Position numbers and translations under genes: made by a program. Of a stretch of DNA of 64,000 nucleotides, positions 45,165 to 54,476 are shown piece after piece. The number at the start of each line of letters is the position of its first letter. The first letter of the stretch is position 1. This DNA comes from JACRDG01 sp963760985. Its GTDB lineage: Bacteria; Desulfobacterota; Desulfomonilia; Desulfomonilales; Desulfomonilaceae. Under the pieces are notes generated by a model. That model searched no databases. It saw only the letters and a list, made by a program, of their open reading frames with translations, and was not told where the DNA came from. Location: the NCBI GenBank assembly GCA_963760985.1, contig CAVXFM010000008.1:49343-113342 (forward strand). The letters run 5' to 3'.

Positions 45165-46327
45165 GGCTTGTCCTCCGCTTGGCCCTCTTGCGAGGACCGG
45201 GCAATACCCATGAGTATTCCCAGACCGGCCAGATTCATGACCAGCGAGGTGCCACCCAGGGATACCAGAGGAAGAGGCAGCCCTTTGGTCGGCAGCAGCC
45301 CCATGGCCACCGCCATGTTCACCAGCGCCTGCAGTCCGATGAGAGCGCTGATTCCAAATGCAAGATGCCTTTGGAACGTGTCTCTGGTCCTGATGGCCAC
45401 TACCAGCCCACGACAGATCAGCAGGTAGAACAGCAATATCAGAAACACAACCCCCATCATCCCCAGCTCCTCACCCACCACCGAGAGAATAAAATCGGTG
45501 TGAGGTTGCGGAAGATATCCAAGCTTCTGGATGCCTTTGCCCAGCCCTGCTCCCCACACGCCTCCGCATCCGAACGCAAGAAGGCTCTGTTTGATCTGGT
45601 AGCTCGCATTCTGGGGGTCACCCCAGGGATCGAGGAACGCCCTGAGCCGGGTCAGGCGGTACGGAGCGCTTATAGCAACCTGGACAAGGAACGGCAAGCA
45701 CAGTATCACTCCGCCGATCAAATGTTGTGCACGCACGCCCGCCACAAACAGCATCAAGAAGCCTACTGACGTCAGGATTACTGCCGCGCCGAAGTCCGGT
45801 TGCAGCAAGATAAAAAACACGACGATGCCCATGACAAGTACGTGGGGAAGAAAGCCGGTGGTGAAGTCTCTTACGCTCTCTCCTTTTTTTGCCAATGATC
45901 CGGCCATGAAGATGATGAACGCGTATTTAATGAATTCAGAGGGCTGAACGAAGAAGCCTAACGGCATACGGACCCACCGGTGAGCCCCACCCATCTCCAC
46001 GCCGATGCCCGGGACAAAGACCAACGCGAGAAGGATCAGGCCAAGGCCCATCATGGGCAGTGCGGCCCGTTTCCACACATCGGTATTGACCATGGAAAAC
46101 ACGCACATGGCACAAAGTCCCAGCAACATGGCCAGGGCTTGCTTCTTGGCGAAGTAAAAGCCGTCGCCGAACTTGCCTGCGGCAATGTTATAGCTTGAGG
46201 AGGTGACCATCACGATGCCGATGGTGAGGATCAGCACCACCACGGTGACAAAGAACGGGTCCAATCCCCGACTTCTTCTCGACGGGATCCCAGTTTCGTG
46301 TGGATTGATCGCTACGGCTCCTGCCAT
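45161..46327 (-). CDS. ftsW: Lipid II polymerase FtsW
   Basis: 388 residues, SEDS family with about ten membrane segments. MLFVAGVRAQHLIGGVILC, then QIKQSLLAFGCGGVWGAGLG and LPQPHTDFILSVVGEELGMM are signature runs, with PLVSLGGTSLVMNLAGLGIL near the end. It polymerises septal glycan together with the FtsI transpeptidase. Directly follows mraY (24-base gap), where murD is found in many other dcw clusters. Confidence 0.97.
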   Translation of the reverse strand: MAGAVAINPHETGIPSRRSRGLDPFFVTVVVLILTIGIVMVTSSSYNIAAGKFGDGFYFAKKQALAMLLGLCAMCVFSMVNTDVWKRAALPMMGLGLILLALVFVPGIGVEMGGAHRWVRMPLGFFVQPSEFIKYAFIIFMAGSLAKKGESVRDFTTGFLPHVLVMGIVVFFILLQPDFGAAVILTSVGFLMLFVAGVRAQHLIGGVILCLPFLVQVAISAPYRLTRLRAFLDPWGDPQNASYQIKQSLLAFGCGGVWGAGLGKGIQKLGYLPQPHTDFILSVVGEELGMMGVVFLILLFYLLICRGLVVAIRTRDTFQRHLAFGISALIGLQALVNMAVAMGLLPTKGLPLPLVSLGGTSLVMNLAGLGILMGIARSSQEGQAEDKP

Positions 46328-46351
46328 CTTCTTATCCTGAACTGTCGCGTG

Positions 46352-47428
46352 TCAGCGCAACTTCAACGTGCTTATGGCCATCAATGCCAGTACGACCGAG
46401 ATGATCCAGAACCGAACGATCACCTTGGGCTCGGGCCATCCTTTTAACTCGAAATGATGATGAAGCGGCGCCATGTTGAAGATCCGCTTGCCTGTCGCCT
46501 TGAACGAAGCTACCTGGAGGATCACCGAAACCGCTTCGATCACAAAGACACCGCCGGCAATCACCAAAAGGATCTCCTGCTTGGTCACCACCGCCATCGC
46601 GCCCAACAGACCTCCCAGCGAAAGCGAGCCCACATCGCCCATGAACACTTCGGCCGGATACGTGTTGTACCAGAGGAATCCCATTCCCGCGCCCAACATG
46701 GCTCCACAGGCCACGGCCAGCTCGCCCGAACCGGGGACGTACGTCACTTGCAGATATTGAGCAAGCTTCAGATGACCCGAGACATACGCAAACAACAGAT
46801 AGGTTGCCCCGCAGATCATCACAGGTCCTATGGCCAAACCGTCCAAACCGTCGGTGAGGTTTACCGCGTTGGACGCACCGGCAATCACCAACGCCACAAA
46901 AGGAATGTACCAGATTCCCAAATCCGGATTGAAGTGCTTGAAAAACGGCACGGTGAGTGTGGTCTTGAACGATGGATCCAGCCACAGCACGAACCCGACG
47001 ATGCATCCGATGACAAGTTGCAAACCGAGCTTGCGTGTTCCCGCCAATCCCCTGTGGCTTTGCTTGGTCACTTTGAGGTAGTCGTCCAGAAACCCGATTG
47101 CGCCGTAACTCAGCGTCACTGCCAGCACGATCCAGAAATAGACGTTGTCCAATCTGGTCCACAGCAGACAGGAAACCGTCATGGCAAAGAGAATGAGCAG
47201 ACCGCCCATGGTGGGGGTGCCGCTTTTCTCCAGGTGGCTCTTGGGACCGTCGTCCCGCACGGTCTGTCCGATCTGGAACGCGCGCAAATAATCCACCACA
47301 GGACGACCCAACAAGTAGCTGATCATGAGCGCGGTCAGCGTGGCCATGACCGCCCTGAACGAAATGTACCTGAAGACATTGAACAGTATCAGCTTGGAGC
47401 CCATGGGGTACAGCAAATGGTAGAGCAT
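46352..47428 (-). CDS. mraY: Phospho-MurNAc-pentapeptide transferase MraY
   Basis: 358 residues, ten-segment membrane enzyme forming lipid I on undecaprenyl phosphate. SGTPTMGGLLILFAMTVSCL, GAIGFLDDYLKVTKQSHRGL (catalytic Asp pair), NAVNLTDGLDGLAIGPVMIC and HHHFELKGWPEPKVIVRFW are the family motifs. Start MLYHLLYPMGSKL fits the family. 3 bases after murF. Confidence 0.98.
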   Translation of the reverse strand: MLYHLLYPMGSKLILFNVFRYISFRAVMATLTALMISYLLGRPVVDYLRAFQIGQTVRDDGPKSHLEKSGTPTMGGLLILFAMTVSCLLWTRLDNVYFWIVLAVTLSYGAIGFLDDYLKVTKQSHRGLAGTRKLGLQLVIGCIVGFVLWLDPSFKTTLTVPFFKHFNPDLGIWYIPFVALVIAGASNAVNLTDGLDGLAIGPVMICGATYLLFAYVSGHLKLAQYLQVTYVPGSGELAVACGAMLGAGMGFLWYNTYPAEVFMGDVGSLSLGGLLGAMAVVTKQEILLVIAGGVFVIEAVSVILQVASFKATGKRIFNMAPLHHHFELKGWPEPKVIVRFWIISVVLALMAISTLKLR

Positions 47429-47431
47429 GGG

Positions 47432-48829
47432 CTAATTCTCCCCGACAATCAGGTTGGCCAGCATTTCCATCCTCATCACACGCGATCCTTTGACGAGAAT
47501 CGCTCCAAATGAGCTCACGGTCGGTGCAATGACTTTCCATGCGGCTTCTTTGTCGGCAGCTACGAAGACCGCAGATTTGTCTCCTCCCGCGGCCACAAAC
47601 CCTTCCGCAACAGCCGAACCGAACGCGCCCACGTGAACCAATCGATCGATGCCGAGTCGTGCGGCTTCCCGCCCTATTTCTTCATGGAGCGTCTGTGCAA
47701 GCTCCCCAAGCTCCATCATGTCTCCGAGTAAGGCCAGTTTTGCGCGACGTCCGCTGCCGGCCAGCACTTCAAGGGCCACTTTCACGGAAAGTGGGTTCGC
47801 ATTGTAGCAGTCCTTCAGCAACGTGCGATCCCCTGCCAAGTGCACGACCTCCATACGCCACGTAGGAGGAGTGAAACCGGCCAGCGCTTCCGCGATATCA
47901 GGCAATCTCATGCCTATGGCACTGCAGGCAGCTGCAGCAGCCAGGCAATTAGCAATATTGTGAACTCCGGGCACAGATACGTGCACCTCTTGCGTGCCCT
48001 CGGGAGAGATCATCTGAAAAGAGGTTTCTGCCCCAAAATTTATGGATGAAGCCCTGTAATCGCCTTTCTCAATGCCGAAAGTGACCACACGGCACGTACA
48101 TTCTTTCAACAGCGGGTCAAGCCACGGATCTTCCGCAGGAACCACCGCGACACCTTTTTGCGTGAGTGCGGAGACCAGCTTGAATTTCTCTTGCGCGACG
48201 TTTTTCACAGTTCCTAAACCTTCCAAATGCACCGGGCCTATCGTGGTGATTACCGCAACATCAGGGCACGCTGCACGGGCAAGGTCGTCCATCTCGCCGA
48301 CCGTGTTGATGCCCGCCTCCACCACTGCAGCGGTGTGATGCAGATTCAAATTGAGTACCGTCATGGGCAATCCGATGAGATTGTTGAAATTGCCTTGAGA
48401 AATCAGGGGACGATGCGACCGCACGAGTGCGGTCGCAATCATCTCCTTGACGGTGGTTTTGCCCGAGGATCCAGTCACCGCGATCAGGGGGATGGGATAT
48501 TTCTTACGGTGGGCTGATGCAAGGTTAGACAAAGATCGGAGGGTGTCCTGAACCTGGATCAGGACATAGTTGGTGAGATGTTGGGGAATGTCCCTGGTGA
48601 TATCGCGGTGAACAAGGCTTCCTCGGGCTCCGGCTTCCAGGGCCGGAAACAGAAAATCATGGCCGTCATGGCTTACGCCCTTGATCGGCACAAAGAGGTC
48701 ATTCTCTCGGATATCGCGGGAATCGGTGGACACCCCGGAGAATGTCGCGTCAGGATCGCCGTACAGGATTATCCCTTGGCACGCTTGGGCCACTTGGGCT
48801 GCTGATAATGTTCCTGTTTCAGCTCTCAT
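47432..48829 (-). CDS. murF: UDP-MurNAc-tripeptide--D-Ala-D-Ala ligase MurF
   Basis: 465 residues. P-loop VTGSSGKTTVKEMIATAL; substrate parts NFNNLIGLPMTVLNL, VEAGINTVGEMDDLARAACP and DCYNANPLSVKVALEVL. It adds the D-Ala-D-Ala dipeptide. It overlaps murE by 4 bases. Confidence 0.97.
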   Translation of the reverse strand: MRAETGTLSAAQVAQACQGIILYGDPDATFSGVSTDSRDIRENDLFVPIKGVSHDGHDFLFPALEAGARGSLVHRDITRDIPQHLTNYVLIQVQDTLRSLSNLASAHRKKYPIPLIAVTGSSGKTTVKEMIATALVRSHRPLISQGNFNNLIGLPMTVLNLNLHHTAAVVEAGINTVGEMDDLARAACPDVAVITTIGPVHLEGLGTVKNVAQEKFKLVSALTQKGVAVVPAEDPWLDPLLKECTCRVVTFGIEKGDYRASSINFGAETSFQMISPEGTQEVHVSVPGVHNIANCLAAAAACSAIGMRLPDIAEALAGFTPPTWRMEVVHLAGDRTLLKDCYNANPLSVKVALEVLAGSGRRAKLALLGDMMELGELAQTLHEEIGREAARLGIDRLVHVGAFGSAVAEGFVAAGGDKSAVFVAADKEAAWKVIAPTVSSFGAILVKGSRVMRMEMLANLIVGEN

Positions 48830-50388
48830 GAACGGTTTTCCTTCGATCCGGCGTTCAGGTCCGAGAGTTTCTTCAATTCGTCGCGAAGCGCCTCCCGATC
48901 GTCAAACGGGTACTGCACTCCGTTGATTTCTTGATAGGTTTCATGTCCTTTTCCGGCCACCAGCAAGATGTCTTGGCCTTCAAGGTGTGTCACCGCCCAG
49001 GCTATTGCCTCGCGGCGATCCGGCATGACCCGGTAGTGGCCGGGCTTGAGCGGTTGCCCGTTCGCATGCGGGCAAGAAAGGGCAAATCCATGCGCTCGCA
49101 CGCCTTCTTCTATCTGGCGGATGATTTCCATCGGATCCTCGGAACGAGGGTTATCCGAAGTCACCACCACGAAGTCGCTTCCTGCGGCAGCTTCCATGCC
49201 CATGAGGGGCCTCTTCGCGCGGTCCCGGTCCCCACCGCATCCCATGACCGTGATAATGCGGCCGGAACGGATGGCCTGAAGCGCATCGAGCACGTTTTTC
49301 AGCGCATTGGGTGTATGCGCGTAATCTACGAACACGTGGCCACGGGATGAAGGGATCCGTTCGAGCCTGCCGGGAACCACGCGCATTGCCTCGATGCCTT
49401 TTTCCACGGCCTCCACAGGAATATTAAGACCCTCAGCGACCGCGACTGCTGCCATGACGTTCTGCAGATTGAAGGCCCCCGTGAGCTGGGTGCTTAGGGA
49501 AACGAGCCCTCGGCCGGTTTCCAAAGAGCCGGTGATTCCTGACGAACCCAGAGACACTTCCTTGGGCCGCACCTGAGAGTCAGCTGCACTGCCGTACCCG
49601 ATGACCGGCAGATCCTTGATTTCTCCCGCGAGTCTTCTCCCATACGGATCGTCCAGGTTTGTCACCACCACCGGGCGTTTCTTGGAAGACCCGGGCAGGA
49701 GCTGCGTGAACAAGAGTCGTTTTGCTTGATAGTAGTCCTCAAAGTTGCCGTGAAAATCCAGATGATCCTGGGTGAGGTTCGTGAACACTCCCAGGTCGAA
49801 GTGACATCCGTCCAGGCGTCCGAGATGCAGCCCGTGAGATGACACCTCCATCAGCACGTGCGTGACCCCCGCGTCGACCATCTCCGCAAGCATGGATTGC
49901 AGGTCGGAGGCTTCTGGCGTCGTACGTGAGGCTGTTCGTTCCTGGTTTCCCCACCGATAGGTTATGGTGCCGATTACGCCGGGAAAGCCTCCCGCGGCCT
50001 TGACAATGGCCTCCAGGAGAAACGTGAGGCTGGTTTTCCCATTAGTTCCCGTGATGCCTACCAGGACCACGCGTGTGGTGGGAAAGCCGAATATTGCCGC
50101 AGCAGCCTGGCCGAGAGCCTTCCTGGAGTCGGGAACGCGAAGCCACGGAATGGTAGACGCCAAATTCGACGGGCAGGGACGCTCGGCAAGCACGGCAGCA
50201 GCGCCTGCTTGCACTGCACGTGCGACAAAATCGTGACCGTCAGTTTTTTCCCCGGGAATCGCCACAAAGAGCCATCCTGGTCGGATCGTACGGCTGTCAT
50301 GGCTCACGCCGCGGACCTCGACGGATGTATCGCCCGTCAGGCTCAGCGTTTCCAAAACAGCAGCAATGTCCTTCAAAGCAGCAGTCAC
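48826..50388 (-). CDS. murE: UDP-MurNAc-L-Ala-D-Glu--meso-DAP ligase MurE
   Basis: 520 residues. P-loop GITGTNGKTSLTFLLEAIV; substrate region TTPEASDLQSMLAEMVDAG; VVTSDNPRSEDPMEIIRQIE contains the DNPR motif of the meso-diaminopimelate type, so the peptidoglycan is predicted to be meso-DAP. It overlaps ftsI by 4 bases. Confidence 0.97.
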   Translation of the reverse strand: MTAALKDIAAVLETLSLTGDTSVEVRGVSHDSRTIRPGWLFVAIPGEKTDGHDFVARAVQAGAAAVLAERPCPSNLASTIPWLRVPDSRKALGQAAAAIFGFPTTRVVLVGITGTNGKTSLTFLLEAIVKAAGGFPGVIGTITYRWGNQERTASRTTPEASDLQSMLAEMVDAGVTHVLMEVSSHGLHLGRLDGCHFDLGVFTNLTQDHLDFHGNFEDYYQAKRLLFTQLLPGSSKKRPVVVTNLDDPYGRRLAGEIKDLPVIGYGSAADSQVRPKEVSLGSSGITGSLETGRGLVSLSTQLTGAFNLQNVMAAVAVAEGLNIPVEAVEKGIEAMRVVPGRLERIPSSRGHVFVDYAHTPNALKNVLDALQAIRSGRIITVMGCGGDRDRAKRPLMGMEAAAGSDFVVVTSDNPRSEDPMEIIRQIEEGVRAHGFALSCPHANGQPLKPGHYRVMPDRREAIAWAVTHLEGQDILLVAGKGHETYQEINGVQYPFDDREALRDELKKLSDLNAGSKENRS

Positions 50389-52355
50389 GATGGTTGTCCT
50401 TCAAACGAGACCTCGAGAGGTTCGCCTTCTTTGAGCACGTGTCCGGCCTTGGGTTTCTGGCCCACGGCAATGCCCGCACCTTTGAACGACGGGTCGCACT
50501 TCATCTTGCCGCACGCGTCGAGCACCTGGCGCATGTCGAAGCCATTCAGATTCGGCACGATCCACTCTCCCTGATGGGGGCCCTTTCGTACCTTCACTTT
50601 TTTTCCGGGAACCAATCTTGCACCGGTACTACGCGATTCGGCCGAAGCGAGGATCAGCTCGGCTTCGTTCGGTCGGCTCCCACAAAGAGCAAGAATGCCC
50701 TTGGCGATTTTACGGAACACAGGAACTGCCACCCTGCCGCCTGTCTTGTGCTTTCCTGCAGGTTCGTCCACCACCACGAGTATGACAAATCGCGGCTTGG
50801 TGCCCATGATCGCGCCAATGAACGAGGCCACATATTTGTCGCGGGAGTAACCACCGGCAGGGTCTGCCTTTTGCGCGGTCCCGGTCTTTCCGATAATGTC
50901 TACCCCGCGTATGAATGCGCCCTTTCCGGTTCCTTCCTGCACCACCCGCCTCAAGATGTGCACGAGAGTCTGTGAAGTGGACTCTTTGATCACCCTTCGG
51001 ACTGCAGTGGGAGGATTGTCCCGAATGGTTTCGCCCAGAGCGTTGGTCATGCATTTCATGAGATGGGGCGTGTACAAGACACCGCCGTTTACTGCCGCGG
51101 CAAAAGCCGAAGTCAGTTGCACCGCATTCACGCTGATGCCCTGGCCAAAGGCAATATTGGCCTTGGTGAGAACCGACCAGCGGCCCGGCACAGCCAGAGA
51201 CCCCGGCCTTTCACCGGGAAGATCCACGCCTGTGGTTGACCCGAACCCGAAGCCCTGGATATATCGATAGAATTCCGTCTTCTTCAGCTTGTCCGAAATC
51301 TGAACCGCACCTATATTGCTCGATTGAACGATGATGTCTTCAAAAGAGAGATTCTTGTGAGGCACGACATCGTGAATTTCCGCGCCCTTGTAGTGAAAAA
51401 GGCCCCGGTGACAGTCGAATTTCTCCGTGAAGTCGACCCTGCCCAGGTCCATCGCCGCCGCGGCCAGAAACACCTTGAAGGTGGAACCGGGCTCGAAAGT
51501 ATCCGAGACTGCCCTATTGCGCCTCAAGTCGGCTGAGGTCTTTTGGAACACGTTGAGGTTGTACGATGGCGCCACCGCCAAAGCGAGGATCTCACCGGAA
51601 TCAGCGTCTTGGACGATCGCTGTACCGCTCTTGGCCCCTTCTCTTCGTACCGCTTCCTCCAGCTCTCTTTCTGCCACGTATTGAATATTGCGATCCAAGG
51701 TCAGGTGAAGATCGCGCCGTTTGGGAACCTGACCCGTAGCTGCAAACATGACCGGCCTGCCCATGGCGTCTCTCTGGGCTGTCACCGGGATCGGGTCTGC
51801 CTTGAGATCCTGATCGTAATACAGTTCGAGTCCTTCCAGGCCCCTTGAGTCCATGCCCGCAAAACCCACCGCATGCGCGGCCAGTTTCCTGAGAGGATAG
51901 AAACGTTGATACTCCGTTCCCGTGAACACGCCGGGAATATCAGCTTTGGCTATCCTGCCCGCGATAAAAGGGGATACGCGCCGGGCCAGCCAGACGAACG
52001 GCTTCTGCTCGTTCAATTTCTGGGCGACCTCTTTCTCATCCATTTCCAAGGCTTCCGCGAGAATCTTCGCGGCTTGTAGCTTATCAATCACTTTGCGCGG
52101 CCTCACGTACACCGAGGTCACTTCCATGCTCGCAGCCATTGGCTCACCAGAGCGGTCCAAAATCATGCCGCGACGCGCTTCGAGGTGAAGCACCAGCTTC
52201 CGCTGCTTTTCTGCTCGTTTCTGGAGCACTTCCGCGTCCGATACCCCGAGCCGATACGACCGCACGATCAAGAACACCGTTCCTGCAGCGAAAAGCACTG
52301 CCACCGCGGCGATCCGCACAGCCACCCAATTTATCGGTTTCGTGTCACGGTACAT
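50385..52355 (-). CDS. ftsI: Septal transpeptidase FtsI (PBP3) with C-terminal PASTA domain
   Basis: 656 residues. A membrane anchor covers about 11-31 (AVRIAAVAVLFAAGTVFLIV), then a pedestal domain. The transpeptidase has the active Ser in FEPGSTFKVFLAAAA (SxxK), IVQSSNIGAVQISDK (SxN) and IGKTGTAQKADPAGG (KTG). A C-terminal PASTA domain starts VPNLNGFDMRQVLDACGKM. Crosslinks septal peptidoglycan in partnership with FtsW. PASTA on this PBP is common in deltaproteobacteria, unlike E. coli. It overlaps ftsL by 11 bases. Confidence 0.96.
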   Translation of the reverse strand: MYRDTKPINWVAVRIAAVAVLFAAGTVFLIVRSYRLGVSDAEVLQKRAEKQRKLVLHLEARRGMILDRSGEPMAASMEVTSVYVRPRKVIDKLQAAKILAEALEMDEKEVAQKLNEQKPFVWLARRVSPFIAGRIAKADIPGVFTGTEYQRFYPLRKLAAHAVGFAGMDSRGLEGLELYYDQDLKADPIPVTAQRDAMGRPVMFAATGQVPKRRDLHLTLDRNIQYVAERELEEAVRREGAKSGTAIVQDADSGEILALAVAPSYNLNVFQKTSADLRRNRAVSDTFEPGSTFKVFLAAAAMDLGRVDFTEKFDCHRGLFHYKGAEIHDVVPHKNLSFEDIIVQSSNIGAVQISDKLKKTEFYRYIQGFGFGSTTGVDLPGERPGSLAVPGRWSVLTKANIAFGQGISVNAVQLTSAFAAAVNGGVLYTPHLMKCMTNALGETIRDNPPTAVRRVIKESTSQTLVHILRRVVQEGTGKGAFIRGVDIIGKTGTAQKADPAGGYSRDKYVASFIGAIMGTKPRFVILVVVDEPAGKHKTGGRVAVPVFRKIAKGILALCGSRPNEAELILASAESRSTGARLVPGKKVKVRKGPHQGEWIVPNLNGFDMRQVLDACGKMKCDPSFKGAGIAVGQKPKAGHVLKEGEPLEVSFEGQPS

Positions 52356-52692
52356 GGACCACCTTCCCCATTTCGGGAAGTGCCAGGCCTATCTTGGAAG
52401 CCTTCTTCTCCAGTTCGCCGGGGGATTGAAGCGACGCGATCTCCAACAGCAATTCCCGGGTCCGTTTCTTCAGCTCTCGGTTCTTCCGGTCAAGGATCGA
52501 TATTTCATAACCGGTTTGAACCATTTGCATTCTGGTCCACACATAGTAGAGGCCCACAAAGAGCACCGCTATTGACAACGCCACGGCCATGAAAGGACCG
52601 AAGAGACGCCCACTCACCCTGCTCGCGACCACGCGTGCCCAGCAACTCACCTGGCCGTTGAGTTTATCCAGCGATTTGGGTGTGGTTTTCAT
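52345..52692 (-). CDS. ftsL: Cell division protein FtsL
   Basis: 115 residues. One membrane segment at about 32-52 (FMAVALSIAVLFVGLYYVWT), followed by a coiled coil (QTGYEISILDRKNRELKKRT) in the periplasm, the plan of FtsL. Placed between rsmH and ftsI as in other dcw clusters. Sequence conservation in this family is low, so position counts for much. Confidence 0.9.
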   Translation of the reverse strand: MKTTPKSLDKLNGQVSCWARVVASRVSGRLFGPFMAVALSIAVLFVGLYYVWTRMQMVQTGYEISILDRKNRELKKRTRELLLEIASLQSPGELEKKASKIGLALPEMGKVVHVP

Positions 52693-53624
52693 TCGCTGCG
52701 TCCCTTTGTGGGGGCGATCTCGCGCCCCGTCTGGTTGCCGAGGGCCTTAAGCACGCGTAGCCGAGCTGATCGCGCGTGGGGATTGATCCTGATTTCGTCG
52801 AGTGACGGCCTGATCGGTCGAGGTGTCACGATCAGCCACTGTTCGGGTTCTTTCTTCTTGGCCCTGAACGCCAGTTTCACCGCTCGATCTTCGAGAGAAT
52901 GGTACGAAACAATGCACAGTGAGGCGCCAGGAGCTAGGAATTTTGGTATATCCTCAAGAGCTTTGTCAAGGTTCTCAAGTTCGCGGTTTACCGCGATCCT
53001 CAATGCCTGAAATGTTCGCGTTGCAGGGTGAATCTTCCCTCGGCGCCTCCCCAGAAGCTTACTGATGAGTTCCCCAAGATCCAGCGTGGTTTCCAGCCGG
53101 CCCCGATCGTGCGCGTCAATGATACCGCGAGCTAGCCTCTTGCAATACCTCTCCTCTCCGTAGGTTGCAAGTATTTCCTCAAGTTCCTTTGCAGAAATTC
53201 TTCGCAAGTAATCGATCACTCGCTCTCCGCCACTCGTGTCGAATCTCATATCCAAAGGCCCTTTGAACCGGAAACTAAATCCTCGGGCCGGGTCGTCCAC
53301 CTGTTCCGAGCGGAGCCCCAGGTCCAGGACGGCTCCATCCAGTGCACTGATTCCCTGCGATTCCAGGATGGTTCCGACATCTTGAAACCCTCCGTGGATA
53401 GGCACAAACCGCTCTCCGAAAGACGCCAATCTGATGCCCACAGCCTCGACCGCCGCGGGATCCAGGTCCAGCCCCACCACACGGCCATCCGGCTCGGATG
53501 CATTGAGAATGGCCTCGGCATAGCCACCGTCTCCAAGCGTCCCGTCCAGATACACCGCGCCGGGTCGAGGCATGAGCGCTTCAAGCATCTCTTGGAGAAG
53601 GACAGGTACGTGCACGGGAATCAC
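52689..53624 (-). CDS. rsmH: 16S rRNA (cytosine-1402-N4) methyltransferase RsmH (MraW)
   Basis: 311 residues. Begins HVPVLLQEMLEALMP; SAM loop YLDGTLGDGGYAEAIL and VVGLDLDPAAVEAVG; GFSFRFKGPLDMRFDTSGGE; FQALRIAVNRELENLDKAL; C-terminal RINPHARSARLRVLKALGN. Methylates N4 of C1402 in 16S rRNA. GTG start at 53624. First recognised gene of the dcw operon; mraZ, usually before it, is not found. Confidence 0.97.
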   Translation of the reverse strand: MIPVHVPVLLQEMLEALMPRPGAVYLDGTLGDGGYAEAILNASEPDGRVVGLDLDPAAVEAVGIRLASFGERFVPIHGGFQDVGTILESQGISALDGAVLDLGLRSEQVDDPARGFSFRFKGPLDMRFDTSGGERVIDYLRRISAKELEEILATYGEERYCKRLARGIIDAHDRGRLETTLDLGELISKLLGRRRGKIHPATRTFQALRIAVNRELENLDKALEDIPKFLAPGASLCIVSYHSLEDRAVKLAFRAKKKEPEQWLIVTPRPIRPSLDEIRINPHARSARLRVLKALGNQTGREIAPTKGRSE

Positions 53625-53814
53625 CCTTATTCTTACGTGACTCGGCTCAACGCCGAGAAAGGTTGAGATCTCCCTCCTTGTCGCCCGGAAGACGGCGCAG
53701 GCAGGGAGCGTGGCTTTCTTGCTGTCAAGACCTCATGGCCCCGGGCGTGCGCTACGCGAGCGGCACCTCGGTGAGGCTCGGCGGGCCGATAATGGCTTCG
53801 TGTCTTCTAAATTA

Positions 53815-53843
53815 ACCATATATCCGGGTAGTTCACTTGTCAA
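53815..53843 (-). promoter_or_regulatory. Predicted sigma-70 promoter of the dcw operon
   Basis: Minus strand: -35 TTGACA (53838-53843), 17-base spacer, -10 TATGGT (53815-53820). Five of six and six of six key positions fit. Transcription would start near 53808, leaving a leader of about 180 bases before rsmH. Confidence 0.7.
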
Positions 53844-53968
53844 GATCTTTTTTCACTTGAAGTACTATTTCTTATTTATTATAATCATGAGCTTTTTATA
53901 CATGAAATCGTTTCGCGACACTTCCCCGCATACTCACGGAGCACGGAAACGACGGCACCTCGCCGGTC

Positions 53969-53979
53969 GGGGGGGGGGG
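53969..53979 (+). repeat. 11-base G homopolymer
   Basis: An uninterrupted run of 11 G lies in the intergenic region about 345 bases upstream of rsmH. Such tracts slip in replication and are also error-prone in sequencing; its true length is uncertain. Confidence 0.8.
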
Positions 53980-54401
53980 ACCCTTGACAGGAGAGCGATT
54001 GCATTCGCATGAAAGGCTGCGACGGGGCTGCTCCAGCAGACCTTGGCATTTCAAGGTTCCAGGAAATCGTCCATAGAGTTCGATGGGAACGGTTTGTGCC
54101 TTTTGGGGCAGGGACGACTCATCAAATTCAGGAGCGTGAATCGAGGGCGCAACGGAGAGGACTGCCTTGTGATTTCTCTGTCTCCGGACTCTCGTACCGA
54201 CGTGTCTTCTGGCGTACGACCCTGGCGGTAAACCTCTTTCGCTACGAACGGCCCGGTCTGACTGCGCCCCAGAGGCATGCCGCCCGCAGACCAAAGTCTC
54301 TTGCGCGATCGCGCATCGGTATAATGGTTGGTCCCTTTGATTCAAGAAGGGTTCCCGAAAGGCAGGAGTAGGGAGTCGCGAGATTCCTCGCGGGTACTGT
54401 C

Positions 54402-54430
54402 TTGCACGCCTGTAACAGGAGGCATATACT
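54402..54430 (+). promoter_or_regulatory. Predicted sigma-70 promoter of selenoprotein gene
   Basis: -35 TTGCAC (54402-54407), 17-base spacer, -10 TATACT (54425-54430). The start of transcription would be near 54437, leaving a leader of about 40 bases with GGAGG at 54462-54466, 10 bases before the ATG at 54477. Confidence 0.65.
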
Positions 54431-54476
54431 CTTTTTCCATCTGACGGAAAATTTTTCACTTGGAGGTTCAACTATC

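Larger units (their letters stand above)
53625..54476. other. Long intergenic region between divergent dcw operon and selenoprotein gene
   Basis: 850 bases with no supported gene. It contains the dcw promoter (53815-53843), a small hairpin close to rsmH (CTCGGC and GCCGAG at 53641-53657), an 11-base G run (53969-53979) and the promoter of the small plus-strand gene. Frames open on both strands show no known domain, and I found no mraZ. Confidence 0.55.

Noticed and set aside
54009..54371. Plus-strand open frame as a gene, or a hidden mraZ in the region before rsmH
   Set aside because: No domain, no ribosome site, and none of the MraZ signature residues on either strand.
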